Part shown: piece by piece, positions 10,883 through 20,910 of the stretch | Position numbering within the stretch: position 1 is the first letter of the stretch | Layout: each line of letters begins with the position of its first letter | NCBI RefSeq assembly: GCF_000002235.5 | Contig: NW_022145609.1 | Location: 37,188,130-37,252,129, forward strand | DNA: 64,000 nucleotides | Source: Strongylocentrotus purpuratus | Taxonomy: Eukaryota > Echinodermata > Echinoidea > Camarodonta > Strongylocentrotidae | Reading direction: 5' to 3' | Program-made: the position numbers and the translations under genes | Notes under the pieces: model-generated | Told to the model about the DNA's origin: nothing | What the model saw: the letters and a program-made list of their open reading frames with translations, nothing else | Databases searched by the model: none

Positions 10883-11741
10883 GTATGAATAGAACTTTGT
10901 TGACAAGCTTGTTACGATGTGTGGGATTATCCCCCTTTTCTTGCCTACCCAAGTTTCCAGTACCTTTGTCAGACTGGATCCTCATATTTCATAATTAAAG
11001 GAAACCATGCAATGTTTGTATACAATGTAGTTGCATGGATATGAAAATAGTTGAGGTAATACACGACATGAATGCACATCCTGCTCAATACCACAGAGAA
11101 CAGCTCAAATGAAAAGTGATAACCTCAAGTCCTCTACTTCTATACTAGTCATGTAACTGAATATCCAATAGAAACTGCTTAGAGCAATTCTGAATTGTTT
11201 ATCATTCAGTGGAGCGGTTGTTTGGACCAGAAAAATGTAAACAAATTGATCAAAACTGGCTGAAAGCCACTTTCACATGTACATATATGTATATGCAGGT
11301 GTCGGACAACTTGTTGTGAGCATAACCTAGTGCTTGGATACAATTAAATTTCCTTATCTTTCTCAGGTCGTTACTCAGCTACATATAGTGAATTATTTCA
11401 AACAGTTGTCTTACAATACAGTTCTTACATGTATTTCTACATCTTTAACCAGGGCTCTACACCGACTCTTTTTAACAGGGTTTTCAGATTAAAATTTAAG
11501 AGGTTTGTATGAGTGAGCTATCTGATAAAAGGTTATAAAATGGCGGTTAAGAGTTAGAATTCAGAAGTTAGAATTTAGAACATTGTTAGTGTCCAACCGT
11601 GCTTTTCTTTTTATCCTTTTTTCATCTATTAACCACAATTACCATGTACATTCATAAGTTTGTCATTGATTTGATTACGTTTGTAAACTTAATTTTTAAA
11701 AGTTATCTGTATTTCAAAGTCGAGAAAAGAAAATAACTCAC

Positions 11742-11960
11742 CTCCTGGCCTGAGAACGAATCAGCAGAACAGCGCAGGAAAAACCAGTTATCACCTTTGG
11801 CTTCTCAGCTAATGATCAGTCTATCAGGCACAAGCAATTTCTTTCTCGCTCACACTGGAGAAGGAAATAGTCTGGAAACACGTCCAGCTACACAATGTAA
11901 CTAACTTTTATTTTGGTTACCTCCCCATCTTAATGTCCGGATCAAGGATCAGTTTGTAGA
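11742..11960 (-). other. Probable noncoding first exon and promoter region of the vasculin gene
   Basis: A strong donor on the minus strand, GGCCAGGAG/GTGAGT, sits at 11742/11741. It can splice to the acceptor before 9493 to place a 5' UTR exon about 2.2 kb upstream of the start codon. The right boundary is not visible. An internal GT-AG pair (GGGGAG/GTAACC near 11920 and CTTCTCCAG near 11860) would divide it further. No TATA box is obvious. Confidence 0.4.
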
Positions 11961-13440
11961 AAAAATGGAAGACGAGGGATTTTTCTCGCAAAAATACAGT
12001 TGACTGAAAGCAGAATGATGTTGGGATTGGCGTCAGCTCACATCGAATCGCTGAAGGGTTACTACACTTTTAAGATAACTATCTATTTCGTTTATGAGCA
12101 TTTCATATCTGTCGGCTTGCGACTTCACAACTTTAGCATCCTGTATTTAATCTATACAATTTGGTGATATTTCTTGATTCTATCCAACAACGACTATTCT
12201 GATTTGTCTAAGACCACTGTCAATTCATCTTCTGCAAGCTGTTGTGCAATATCAACTTTAGAAACTTGACTAAATAAAGATTATTATTGCTCGATCTTCT
12301 AGAGAGCAAGGAAAAGCCTATATATTTTCTTCCATATCTCTTTCTGCTAGCACTTTTTGAAAAATAATGGGATGGTATGGAATACTTTGCTGGTTAACGT
12401 ATGGCTTGCGTTGAGTTGAGCTCTAATTATGCAGCCATCTTTTCTTTTCCACTTCTTGTCAGAGTGAAGATAGAATATATGCCTGCTGCCTTCAGCATTG
12501 ATGATCCACTTTTACAGCTCAATGTTGACTTCTGAGTAGCGAGTGGCTGGGTCAATTTGTTCACCAAAATGGATGTTCTGTTTGAACAAGAAAACACATA
12601 AAACATATTAAGCATAAAGCAAAGGTCACAAGAAACGAAGTGAGAAGAAAAAAACACAGCTACATGTACAGTATGTGTACAGTCATTCAACACAAAACAC
12701 TTTTCAGTTGCTGCTGTTACATGCAAGGATTTGTATTTACAAAATACACTGTGGATTCATGGAATTCAAATTTATTTTCCAATGGAAAAGGGAAAAGGGG
12801 TAGATATTTACCTAGGATACTTGTAGTTTAACTTTATTGACATCAAAAGTCATCAGTACATGTACATATGTCACACAGATAAAACGATGTCCTCCATTAA
12901 AACTGCAAGAATCAGCTTTATCTTCAAACAACACACACATCATCAGTAATGTAGCAAAACTTCATGTAAACAATGAGAATTGAAGAAATATCAAAATGAG
13001 GAAAGTACTTTTTAAGCGCTCACAATTGTGAGGAATACATTAAATGAAATTTTGATAGCCTTTCCATAACCCATTCACAAAGTGAAATGATTAAAGGTGA
13101 CGTCACAATATGAACAACCTACGTCACACATGAGGGACAATTTTGGATACCCATTGCAATTTTTAGATCCAGCTACCATGTTAACGTTGTATTTGCCACC
13201 AGTAGTGATATTTCCTTTATTTTTGGCATTGTGAATGAGATACACTGAATAAAAAATACTTTCTACAAATGTTTGTTTGATTTTGATTTTGTTTTTCGTC
13301 ACATTTGAGCATAAAAATCTGGAAAATAATCACATATCCTGAGGGCAGGTCCGCGTGTATGTGTCTGATCTCAGAGTGCAAAGGACATTTTGATTGCTGA
13401 CCTAACGACTCTTCTGGAGCAAATTTACTGTGAACAATAG
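11960..13440. other. Gap between the two genes, left part
   Basis: I see no supported gene. Short ORFs on both strands at 12427-12831 lack splice context and protein similarity. An AATAAAG occurs near 12273 and a TGACGTCA (CRE-type palindrome) at about 13098-13105. Confidence 0.5.
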
Positions 13441-13640
13441 TATCATTAATTTCTGTTTTTCTCCCAAGTTCCTTCTCCCTTGGGGTACTATCCAAAATAT
13501 ATATTATAGATAGCATATTATTATAGGTAATCTAAAAAGAATAGACCGTCCTGAGCAATGAATTTTTGAAAAATTTAAACTCTAGTAATGATATATTGGA
13601 CGTTGGACTTGGAACAGATGGGAAATTTGTTATATAAAAA
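13440..13640 (+). repeat. Dispersed repeat, copy 1 (second copy at 25285-25455)
   Basis: TTTTCTCCCAAGTTCCTTCTCCCTTGGGGTACTA..., ATAGATAGCATA, TTTTTGAAAAATT and the GGAACAGATGGG region recur in the same order at 25285-25455 with moderate divergence. Neither copy has an ORF or clear terminal repeats. The family is not identified. Confidence 0.5.
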
Positions 13641-13865
13641 TAAGATTGTCATGTCATCCAAACAGAAAGTCCTGATAGTCCTCTCTCGAAAACATACATG
13701 CAAAGCTTATTAATTTATTATTTTGAAACTGCTTCAGTTTATGTAGCAGCTTCAAATTATCAAAGGTATGAGTTATGATATCCATACATGTACATATAAT
13801 ATATGGCATAAAACACACTCAGTCACCATGCAGACTGAACTTTCTATCTCAATGCACAATTTAAC

Positions 13866-14010
13866 CAGTAGGGGCGCTGGTCCGAGCATGAGGATCGTCC
13901 GCATAAACGAGGATATCCTCATAAACGTGGACAAATTGCGTCATTGACGCTCTGCAGGTTTTGGGTTTCCGAACCGCGCGCTGGCGATGGAAAAAACAGA
14001 TTTTCTAGAA
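13866..14010 (+). mobile_element. Solo left end of the CAGTAGGGGCGCTGG MITE family
   Basis: Starts CAGTAGGGGCGCTGGTCCGAG and resembles the left end of the full copy at 14381 through the ATAAACG...GTGGAC motifs down to GATGGAAAAAACAGATT, then diverges. No matching right end is seen nearby, so it is a truncated copy or its other end has decayed. Confidence 0.6.
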
Positions 14011-14380
14011 ATTGCATAACTCTCCGAGACTTTCGTTTGTACCGATAATCATGTGTTGCTATTTTATAAAAACAAATAACGTACTTGACCCTGTTGTGCG
14101 TAATGTAAATGCAGTGCACACAAGGTTTCTTTGGATTGGTGCCGCCTCTGTGCACCAATGCACACTGGGCCGTGCGTTATTTGTAATTTTGTATAACACC
14201 AACAAACAGATGTTCTTCTCTTTTAAAAGTTAAAAAATAGAATGATTCTGAACTCAAGTTGAAGAAAATTTCATTCCAGTCATGTGACGTGTCCAGATCA
14301 AATATTGCATTAATTTGACACAAAAATTAATATTCTTCTTCCTCCTCCTTTTTCTCTTATTCTTCCTCCTCCTTCATTTC

Positions 14381-14851
14381 CAGTAGGGGCGCTGGTCGGA
14401 GAATAAGGATAGTCTGCATAAACGAAGATCGTCTTTGTAAACGCGGACCAATGCGTCCTCAAAAACAAGGATCGTCTGCAAAAAAGCAGATGTTCCATAT
14501 TTTTGATTGGCCCATTGGCGATGCAAAAAAACAGATTCCGGGATGATTTTCTTGATGCATTTTACATTGACTTTATACGGAGACCTTCACGTTATGAGCA
14601 ATAAATCCTTGGGAAGACGGACAACCCATAAAAGTAGACGATCAACTAGGGTTATTTTCCCCCGCGAAATCCAAATTTAGCATTGCCAGCGGGCGGTTCG
14701 GTAACCCGAAACCCGCAGAGCTCCCAAGAAAAAAAATGTCTGCGAAAATGCCGATGATCCTTGTTTATGAGGAGGACGCATTTTTTCCGCGTTTATGAGG
14801 ATATCCTCGTTTGTGAGGACGATCCTCATTCTCGGACCAGCGCCCCTACTG
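14381..14851. mobile_element. MITE with CAGTAGGGGCGCTGGTC inverted ends
   Basis: The left end CAGTAGGGGCGCTGGTCGGA and the right end GGACCAGCGCCCCTACTG are inverted repeats. The subterminal AAGGATCGTC / GATATCCTCGTTTGTGAGG motifs are also inverted, giving TIRs over 100 bp. The core is noncoding. No flanking duplication is clear (TTTC on the left, TACT on the right), so the superfamily is unassigned. Confidence 0.7.
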
Positions 14852-16027
14852 TACTGATTTCTCTTTTTCTACTCAGAGTCAGACTTCTCAAGTTCTTGTT
14901 CTTCTTTTTCTTTTCTACTTTTCATCTTCTTCTAAACAAATCTACTTTTTGGGGGGTCAAATACCTCCACTCTCCTGTTCCTTGGGATGTAGCATTTCAA
15001 GACGAGCCGAATGTTCAAATTCAGCATTATTGCTTGGATTCTGTTCGAAGTTGGAGTCGGACATGGACATCACTGTCATCAGATTCACAATCATTCAGAT
15101 GAATTGATGATTCGTTTTAACTTAAAGTTTAAGATTAAAAACAATAATTTGTATGTCATACATTATTATATCAATCAAATAATCATAAACATTTATTTTC
15201 TCCACCAACAATGTTTAATGAAAAGGGCTGTCTCAGTTACATGACGAATTTTTTAGATCTGATCGGCTTGCACGACATGAAAACCGTTGCACTACAAATG
15301 TGCACTGAATTGAAATAACACGGCTATCAACGTTACAGCAACGCGTCCCGCGAAAAAAATCAACTTCAACTGAGAACAAAATGACCACAAAGAACGATGC
15401 TTACATTACCTCAAAAAATCTTCCGACTGGTTTCTTTCAGCTTAAATGGGTGAAAATATTTTATAGAATCAGCAGCTGGTCAATTTGTAGTATATCGATG
15501 AATTTTTCAACTGTAATCGTCAGTGAAACAAAAATATTCAATCAATTCCGCGTTTTGTTGTTGTGTGGTTTTTCCTATCTCGAGCATGCATTGGCATAAA
15601 GCAAAGCAACATGGAGGATGTTATCGCTAGCTCTTTTACGCTCGTAATCTCGTTATTATGCATGTAACAGTAAATCTCGTAAACGACGAGATACAAGTCG
15701 GCGCAAACATGACTCTCTCAATTTATAATAATATGAGCAACACAATAGTTTGTAGATATTTTATATTGCCTTTATGGTAACCCAAAGAAGCCTTTTCCCC
15801 CCAAGTTTTCAATATGAAAAACGTGTTTTTTTTTATGAAAGGGAAGGGGGTGGTGAGCAAAATAATCTTGATTTTATACGCGAAGGGTATAGTTAAATAT
15901 TCAATTTCGAATGTTATTGTGGGGTAATAATAAGCAACTGATTATCTGTCCCCTTCCAGAATTTTGTTATACAAGTTACATTCTACCTGATGGGGATATT
16001 AGGCAAATGTACACCCTTCTTCTTCTA
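14852..16027. other. Gap between the two genes, middle part
   Basis: AT-rich, with no recognised gene. Several short ORFs lack similarity or splice context. Confidence 0.5.
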
Positions 16028-16282
16028 TAAGCTAGGCCTTCTTCTTCTTCTTCTTCTTCTTCTTCTTCTTCTTCTCATACTTTTTCTTCTACAACTACTT
16101 CTCATTCTTCTTTTTTTCTTCTTCTTCTTCTTTTTCTCTTTCTTCTTCTTCATCTTCTTCTTCTTCTTCTTCTTCTTCTTCTTCTTCTTCTTCTACTTCT
16201 TCTTCTTCTCCTTCTTCTTCTCCTTCTTCTCCTTCTTCTTCTTCTTCTTCTTCTTCTTCTTCTTCTTCTTCTTCTTTTTTTT
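16028..16282 (+). repeat. (CTT)n microsatellite, polypyrimidine
   Basis: About 250 bp of interrupted CTT repeats ending in a T run. The Leu/Phe-rich and Lys-rich ORFs across it come from the repeat alone. It is a long mirror-symmetric polypyrimidine/polypurine tract with triplex potential. Confidence 0.95.
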
Positions 16283-17759
16283 CTTATATATCATATGAAA
16301 GGGCAGTGAAATAAGCATCATATGAGTTGCATCATAATGCAAGAAGAGGATCATAGCTTTCCAAATTATGTCATTCATTAATTAATCTCGGTTTCGTTTT
16401 TTCTGGGACGCACTGCATATTCCGTAGTATTCTTCTAAACAAAATCTATTTCAAAATGCAATGTTGCAAATAAAAAACTGGCCTCCAGGCCGAACTGATG
16501 GGAGAGTTCAGGAAAAAGTACAATCTTCTTTTTCTCCTCTACCTTTGTCCTCCTCCTCCTATATTCCTCCTTTTTAAAGCCTCTCTAAAGTGTTGGGAGC
16601 CCTAAAATTTGATGGCAAAATTGCACTTAAATTTTTTCATAATGTGAAAGGGGATGCCATTTAAAATACACGTCAGCAAAGGTTCCCGACACAAATGTGT
16701 TGGAAGTCGAATATTGATAAAAGAATATAAAATTTGCGTACAGCACAGAACCCTAAGTTATGCTCCTTTTAATATCGAGTATATACGGCGGGTGGGGGGG
16801 GGGGGGGTTTAGGCATCGCGCCATGTCAAATTACTTCTTCATCATATTTTGTACGGAACCTATGCGTTTTATAAGGTTTTGCCATATTTCACTATCAAAT
16901 AAATATATTCGTCTTTTTGTAAAAGCTAAAAGCATTTGTAACATGTAGGGGCCTAATTATAATTTACAAAGAATTCATATTGTAATATTTGTATATCATG
17001 TAAAATTTGGAAACAAAAACTGAAACTGAAACATTGTTTCCCACTAAGAAGAAGGAAATAACTAAAATTGTTTTTCATGTTTAACCCTAATAAGGCCGGG
17101 GGGCCATTATGGCCCCCTACCCCTCAACGCATATGGATGGCGCCCCACCGCTCGCTGACTTTTTTCTTTCGAGTCTTGCGCAACTTTTGAAATAATTTTT
17201 TGAAAATCGGACCTACGGTTACAAGGTCACGTGACCTTTTGTCTTTGCATGTCAGCCTGAAAATTGCTCATTTTCGTGGTTTGTGTACAAAACATATGGA
17301 AAAGTCATTTTTTCCTAAAAACAGATCAAACATGGGTTATTGGGTCTTGTTTAAAGTTTAGGTGGTTGTTTTTTAAGTTAAAATAGTCGAATTGTAGTAA
17401 GAAATAAAATAAAACAACAAAAACAATGAAATACATAAGTTAAGAAAACAATGAAATACATAAGAAATTATCAAAACAAGGGATAACACATGGAATAAGC
17501 TGGCTCTTCCAAATTTTTTTGTCGTATTGTTATTGAGAATGGTCTAGTGAATATATGTAGTGAAAAAGAATGCTTAAATATGAATAATATATGATTTATG
17601 GGTAAAAATGTGATTTTTATGACTTTATTTGCATAAATTACCATAAATATGCAAATGAGTGAATTTTTCAAAAAATTGAAATTATCATATTATTCTATAC
17701 ACTTCACTTGATATGCGTGCAAATTTTCGCGGCAATCGGCCGCTTTGCGGCCGAGATCT
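16283..17759. other. Gap between the two genes, with G-rich and AT-rich segments
   Basis: There is a G run near 16795-16807. At 17096-17125 a GC-rich palindrome-like GGCCGGGGGGCCATTATGGCCC recurs in part at 17736-17790 (GGCCGCTTTGCGGCC, then GGGGCCATAATGG). This suggests the two ends of one repeat of about 700 bp. No gene seen. Confidence 0.4.
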
Positions 17760-17876
17760 TAAGGGGGGGGGGGCCATAATGGCGGGGGGGGGGGGGGGGG
17801 GGTACAGAGCACAATTTTTTTTTTTTTTTTGCTCCCGAAAATTTGAAAAAACGCGCCGGCCAAAAATTCGCTCAGT

Positions 17877-17914
<38 letters not shown>

Positions 17915-17962
17915 AGTGAGCACATTTTTTTTTTTTTGATCCTCAAAAAAATTTCAATTTGC

Positions 17963-17995
<33 letters not shown>

Positions 17996-18010
17996 TTGAG
18001 CGCCAGGGGG
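17760..18010. repeat. Long G, T and C homopolymer cluster
   Basis: G runs of about 11, 18 and over 35 bases, T runs of 14 to 18, and a C run of over 30 bases follow each other. Two units share the order G-run, GTA..GAGCACA, T-run, so it is a degenerate tandem duplication. The long G run and the following C run could pair with each other, and the G runs could form quadruplexes. Run lengths may be unreliable in assembly. Confidence 0.85.
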
Positions 18011-18646
18011 GGCGGGGGCCCAACCCCCCAAAAAGGTAAAAATCACGTGATTTTACATGATTTTTTTTCTCAAGGGGGCGAGATATTAATGAAAGAAATG
18101 CCAAGAAAAAACTCTCAACTTCTTTTTTTCTTCTTCTTCCATGTTTTGGTTTAGATTCAGCTCAAGTCAATTTTATTTCTTTGGAATTGTTGAAATACCG
18201 AGCTGCATCGAAATATACCGACAGCACACAAACAAAAGTGTGATCGTAGACTATCAACACATGGGAGGAGTCCGAACGAACGCAGAGAAATAAATAAGGT
18301 GAGGCGGTCTTGCGAAATTACCCTTTTTGTAATGTTGTCCGTGCATGTAATGTGCACATAATGGTTTGATGTGGAAGACGATGAAATTGTAAAGATTTGT
18401 GTCCAGTTTGAATTTTTAATTTATACTTCTGGAATATGTAAATGATTACTTCTTTGCCACTTTGGTACACCTTTCCGACAATATCTCTCGCGCCAGCGCC
18501 AGGAGCCTTGCTCTGCTTAGCTCCTGGCGGGTTGCGGGGCATGCGTCTTGGCTGGCTGGGCAATTAATTGGGCCGGGCTGGAGAAATACGAGTAACAATA
18601 ACCGTTCATATCAGAGACCGAATCGTTCGGTCGACTTGAATCACTT

Positions 18647-19240
18647 GGGCGCTTTAGTAACGAGACGGTACGCACAGGAGACGGAGTGTTTAACCAACTG
18701 TGACGGGTCTCGCACTCTTGTTACCGTCGGCGTCGTGATATTTAAGCGCTTTCGCTGTCTGCTAAAGTAAAGGCGATGGGGACGCAAAGCCGCGCTGAAC
18801 TGCACACCTGCTGCATTTTGGTGCTAGTGCTCTTGGGCCTCGAGGCTTGGCCGGAGCGTCGGGGCAATAGACCGGCGGTGGGCTGTAGTGCGCAGCGTGC
18901 AGGCACGTCATGCATAACGATGAAAAAGGGCCCCCAAAGTAGGCCTAAACGGCCAAACCATCAATTTATTGTAGATTGAGGTATAGATACCGAACAGACA
19001 TTGGAAACACTAGTAGATTCCCTGTTTTTATCTTCAGTAGGGCCCTGCATTGTTAGATATAGATACAAATTATTTGTCAGCTCTCTCTCTTACGTCGTGT
19101 TTAGGGAACGAACGCTATGTTGGCCGAGTACCGTTCTGAAAATCGACTGGACGGAGATAATTCAGAATCGCGCATGCGCAGTTTGTTTTTTCGCTCGCAT
19201 TACCGTCTCCTGTGCGTACCGTCTCGTTACTAAAGCGCCC
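18647..19240. mobile_element. 594-bp unit with perfect 38-bp terminal inverted repeats, CpG-rich core
   Basis: Positions 18647-18684 (GGGCGCTTTAGTAACGAGAC...) and 19203-19240 are exact inverse complements. The interior is unusually GC- and CpG-rich for the window and holds a 67-codon ORF (18776-18979) and a GCGCATGCGC palindrome (NRF1-type site) at 19170. No clear flanking duplication (CACTT left, TAATG right). It is either a DNA transposon that captured host sequence, or a promoter island with an inverted duplication. Confidence 0.6.
18776..18979 (+). CDS. Small ORF, signal-peptide-like, function unknown
   Basis: The ATG is in a favourable context (GGCGATGG) about 40 bp after a TATTTAAG motif. 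The 67 residues start MGTQSRAELHT, then a hydrophobic CCILVLVLLGL core, then Arg/Pro/Gly-rich sequence ending in PKRPNHQFIVD. The first 25 residues look like a signal peptide or anchor. It resembles nothing I recognise, no splice donor clearly extends it, and it could be chance in GC-rich DNA. Confidence 0.25.
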   Translation: MGTQSRAELHTCCILVLVLLGLEAWPERRGNRPAVGCSAQRAGTSCITMKKGPQSRPKRPNHQFIVD

Positions 19241-19354
19241 TAATGACTAGTCTATGTCATCGTTTGTCCAAATCTACACAAACCCATTATATTTTTGTGT
19301 AAATCTGTAGACCTCTAGATCTACCACTCCAGCAATGCAAAGCATAGTCTAGAC

Positions 19355-20155
19355 TAGACCGAATTTTTCTGTCTCTTTCGTTCGTTAGCCTCTGAATCAA
19401 GGTCGGCTCTCTCTTTAGAGACAGAACAGCCCTATACGCTGTAGTGGACGCGCGTTTGTGTAAAGAAACGTTACACAAAACTTGGCCAAACTTAATACCT
19501 AAATTTGATATTTTACCGGATGCGTATCCGATGCATTTAAAGTCCTAAAATGCTTAACTACTTCGGTTCCACTTATCAACTTGACTACTTAAATCAGTTT
19601 AATGGTCCCTTTTCAGGAAATTATGGGTCAAGATCGACATCCATGAAGAAAATCTTGCAGCCGGGTCTCATTCCTTCTAGTCTACGCCGAAGGCAAAATG
19701 ATTATAACGGAAAAACTGTGCACGAGCTACGAGTTCGTAATGACATGCACAGTTTTTCCGTTATAATCATTTTGCCTTTGGCATAGAGTAGAAGGGACGA
19801 GATTTAGATGACGTCATGCGCAGCGAGAGTTTTAAACCACCGCTTCAAGATTTTTATCATGGATGTCGATTTTGACCATAATTTCCTAAAAAGGGACCAT
19901 TAAACGGATTATTTCAGTCAAGTTGGTAAGTGAAACCGAAGTAGTTAAGCCTAGACCTAATTGTCAAAATGAAATGCACCGGATATGCATCCTGTGAAAT
20001 ATGGAATTTGGCCGGTAGTTTTGCCAAGTTTGGTGTAATGTTTCTTTACACAAAGCGTGAACACTAAAGCGTATAGGGCTGTTCTGTCTCTAAGAGAGAG
20101 CCGACCCTACCCAAATCAGAGGCTAACGAACGAAAGAGACAGAAAAATTCGGTCT
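19355..20155. repeat. 800-bp foldback (long inverted repeat)
   Basis: The left arm (about 19355-19725) and right arm (about 19746-20155) are near-complementary throughout: AGACCGAATTTTTCTGTCTC at the left end, the inverse at the right, and AAAATGATTATAACGG... next to a loop of about 20 bases. Small indels occur, for example near 19800-19850. TGACGTCA lies at 19808 in the right arm only. An inverted AAGCGCCCTA / TAGGGCGCTT pair at 19234 and 20220 flanks the whole, linking it to the ends of the unit at 18647-19240. Confidence 0.8.
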
Positions 20156-20479
20156 ATGCAAGCATAGATCAGATGAGTCAATGGGTATTGACCTCTAGCG
20201 CTGCAAACGTGCTAATTTATAGGGCGCTTGTTCAGAAGCCTATCCAAAATTTTACCCGTTACTCCAGTGTGGAGATACCCTACTAAAACATACCCAAAAT
20301 GAAGTGAATATTCATTAAATGTCCAAATAAAGATCATGAATTAAAATTTGTTATGTTTATTACCTATTTCGTGTCAATTATCTTGTTATTTTGGGAGCAT
20401 TTTTGGAAAAAACATTGATATTAGTATACACTTTTACACAGGTTTCATGGCAAACCAGTGCACAATATAAGTGCATACC

Positions 20480-20607
20480 GATCGTAGGTTGTTGGTGGGC
20501 GGGCGCGCCTGTGTGAAGTTATCTACCGTAATGTCTCAGATCCTCATTACTTCGCAGTTTGTGTTATGACTTTTGAAAATATATGTTTTAAACATTTATC
20601 CTCTCAG
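20480..20607 (+). promoter_or_regulatory. TMEM69 promoter and noncoding exon 1
   Basis: GGGCGGGCGCGCC (Sp1-type GC box) at about 20497 is followed by sequence that ends in a strong donor, CTCTCAG/GTAAGT, at 20607. The matching acceptor CTACTTCCAG lies at 20763. The start site is placed only roughly and there is no TATA box. Confidence 0.5.
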
Positions 20608-20910
20608 GTAAGTCATGAGAATTGAGATTCTTGATTATTCTTGCTTCCAGTATTCCAGTTAACCAAGGAAATTTTGTTTGAAGTCCCCCCCCCCCCCTTT
20701 CCCATCATGTCTTGGCCACTAATCAAGTTTTCTGCTGCAATTCTCTGTTATTTCTACTTCCAGGTTTTATCTCCTAAAGCTGTTGAGACAAGAGTCAATT
20801 GTTGTGTAGACCTGTACTTATCAACAGTCCTCCAGAGGTATACTCGATGATACAGTGACTGGAACCTGGTGAGCAGTGTTAAACTTTTGCATAGGTCTTC
20901 CTTGGATAAA

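Noticed and set aside
12427..12726. 99-codon minus-strand ORF near the vasculin promoter
   Set aside because: Composition and Cys/Phe/Ser content look like random AT-rich DNA; no conserved motif.
15990..16378. Leu/Phe-rich and Lys-rich ORFs
   Set aside because: They are translations of the CTT microsatellite.
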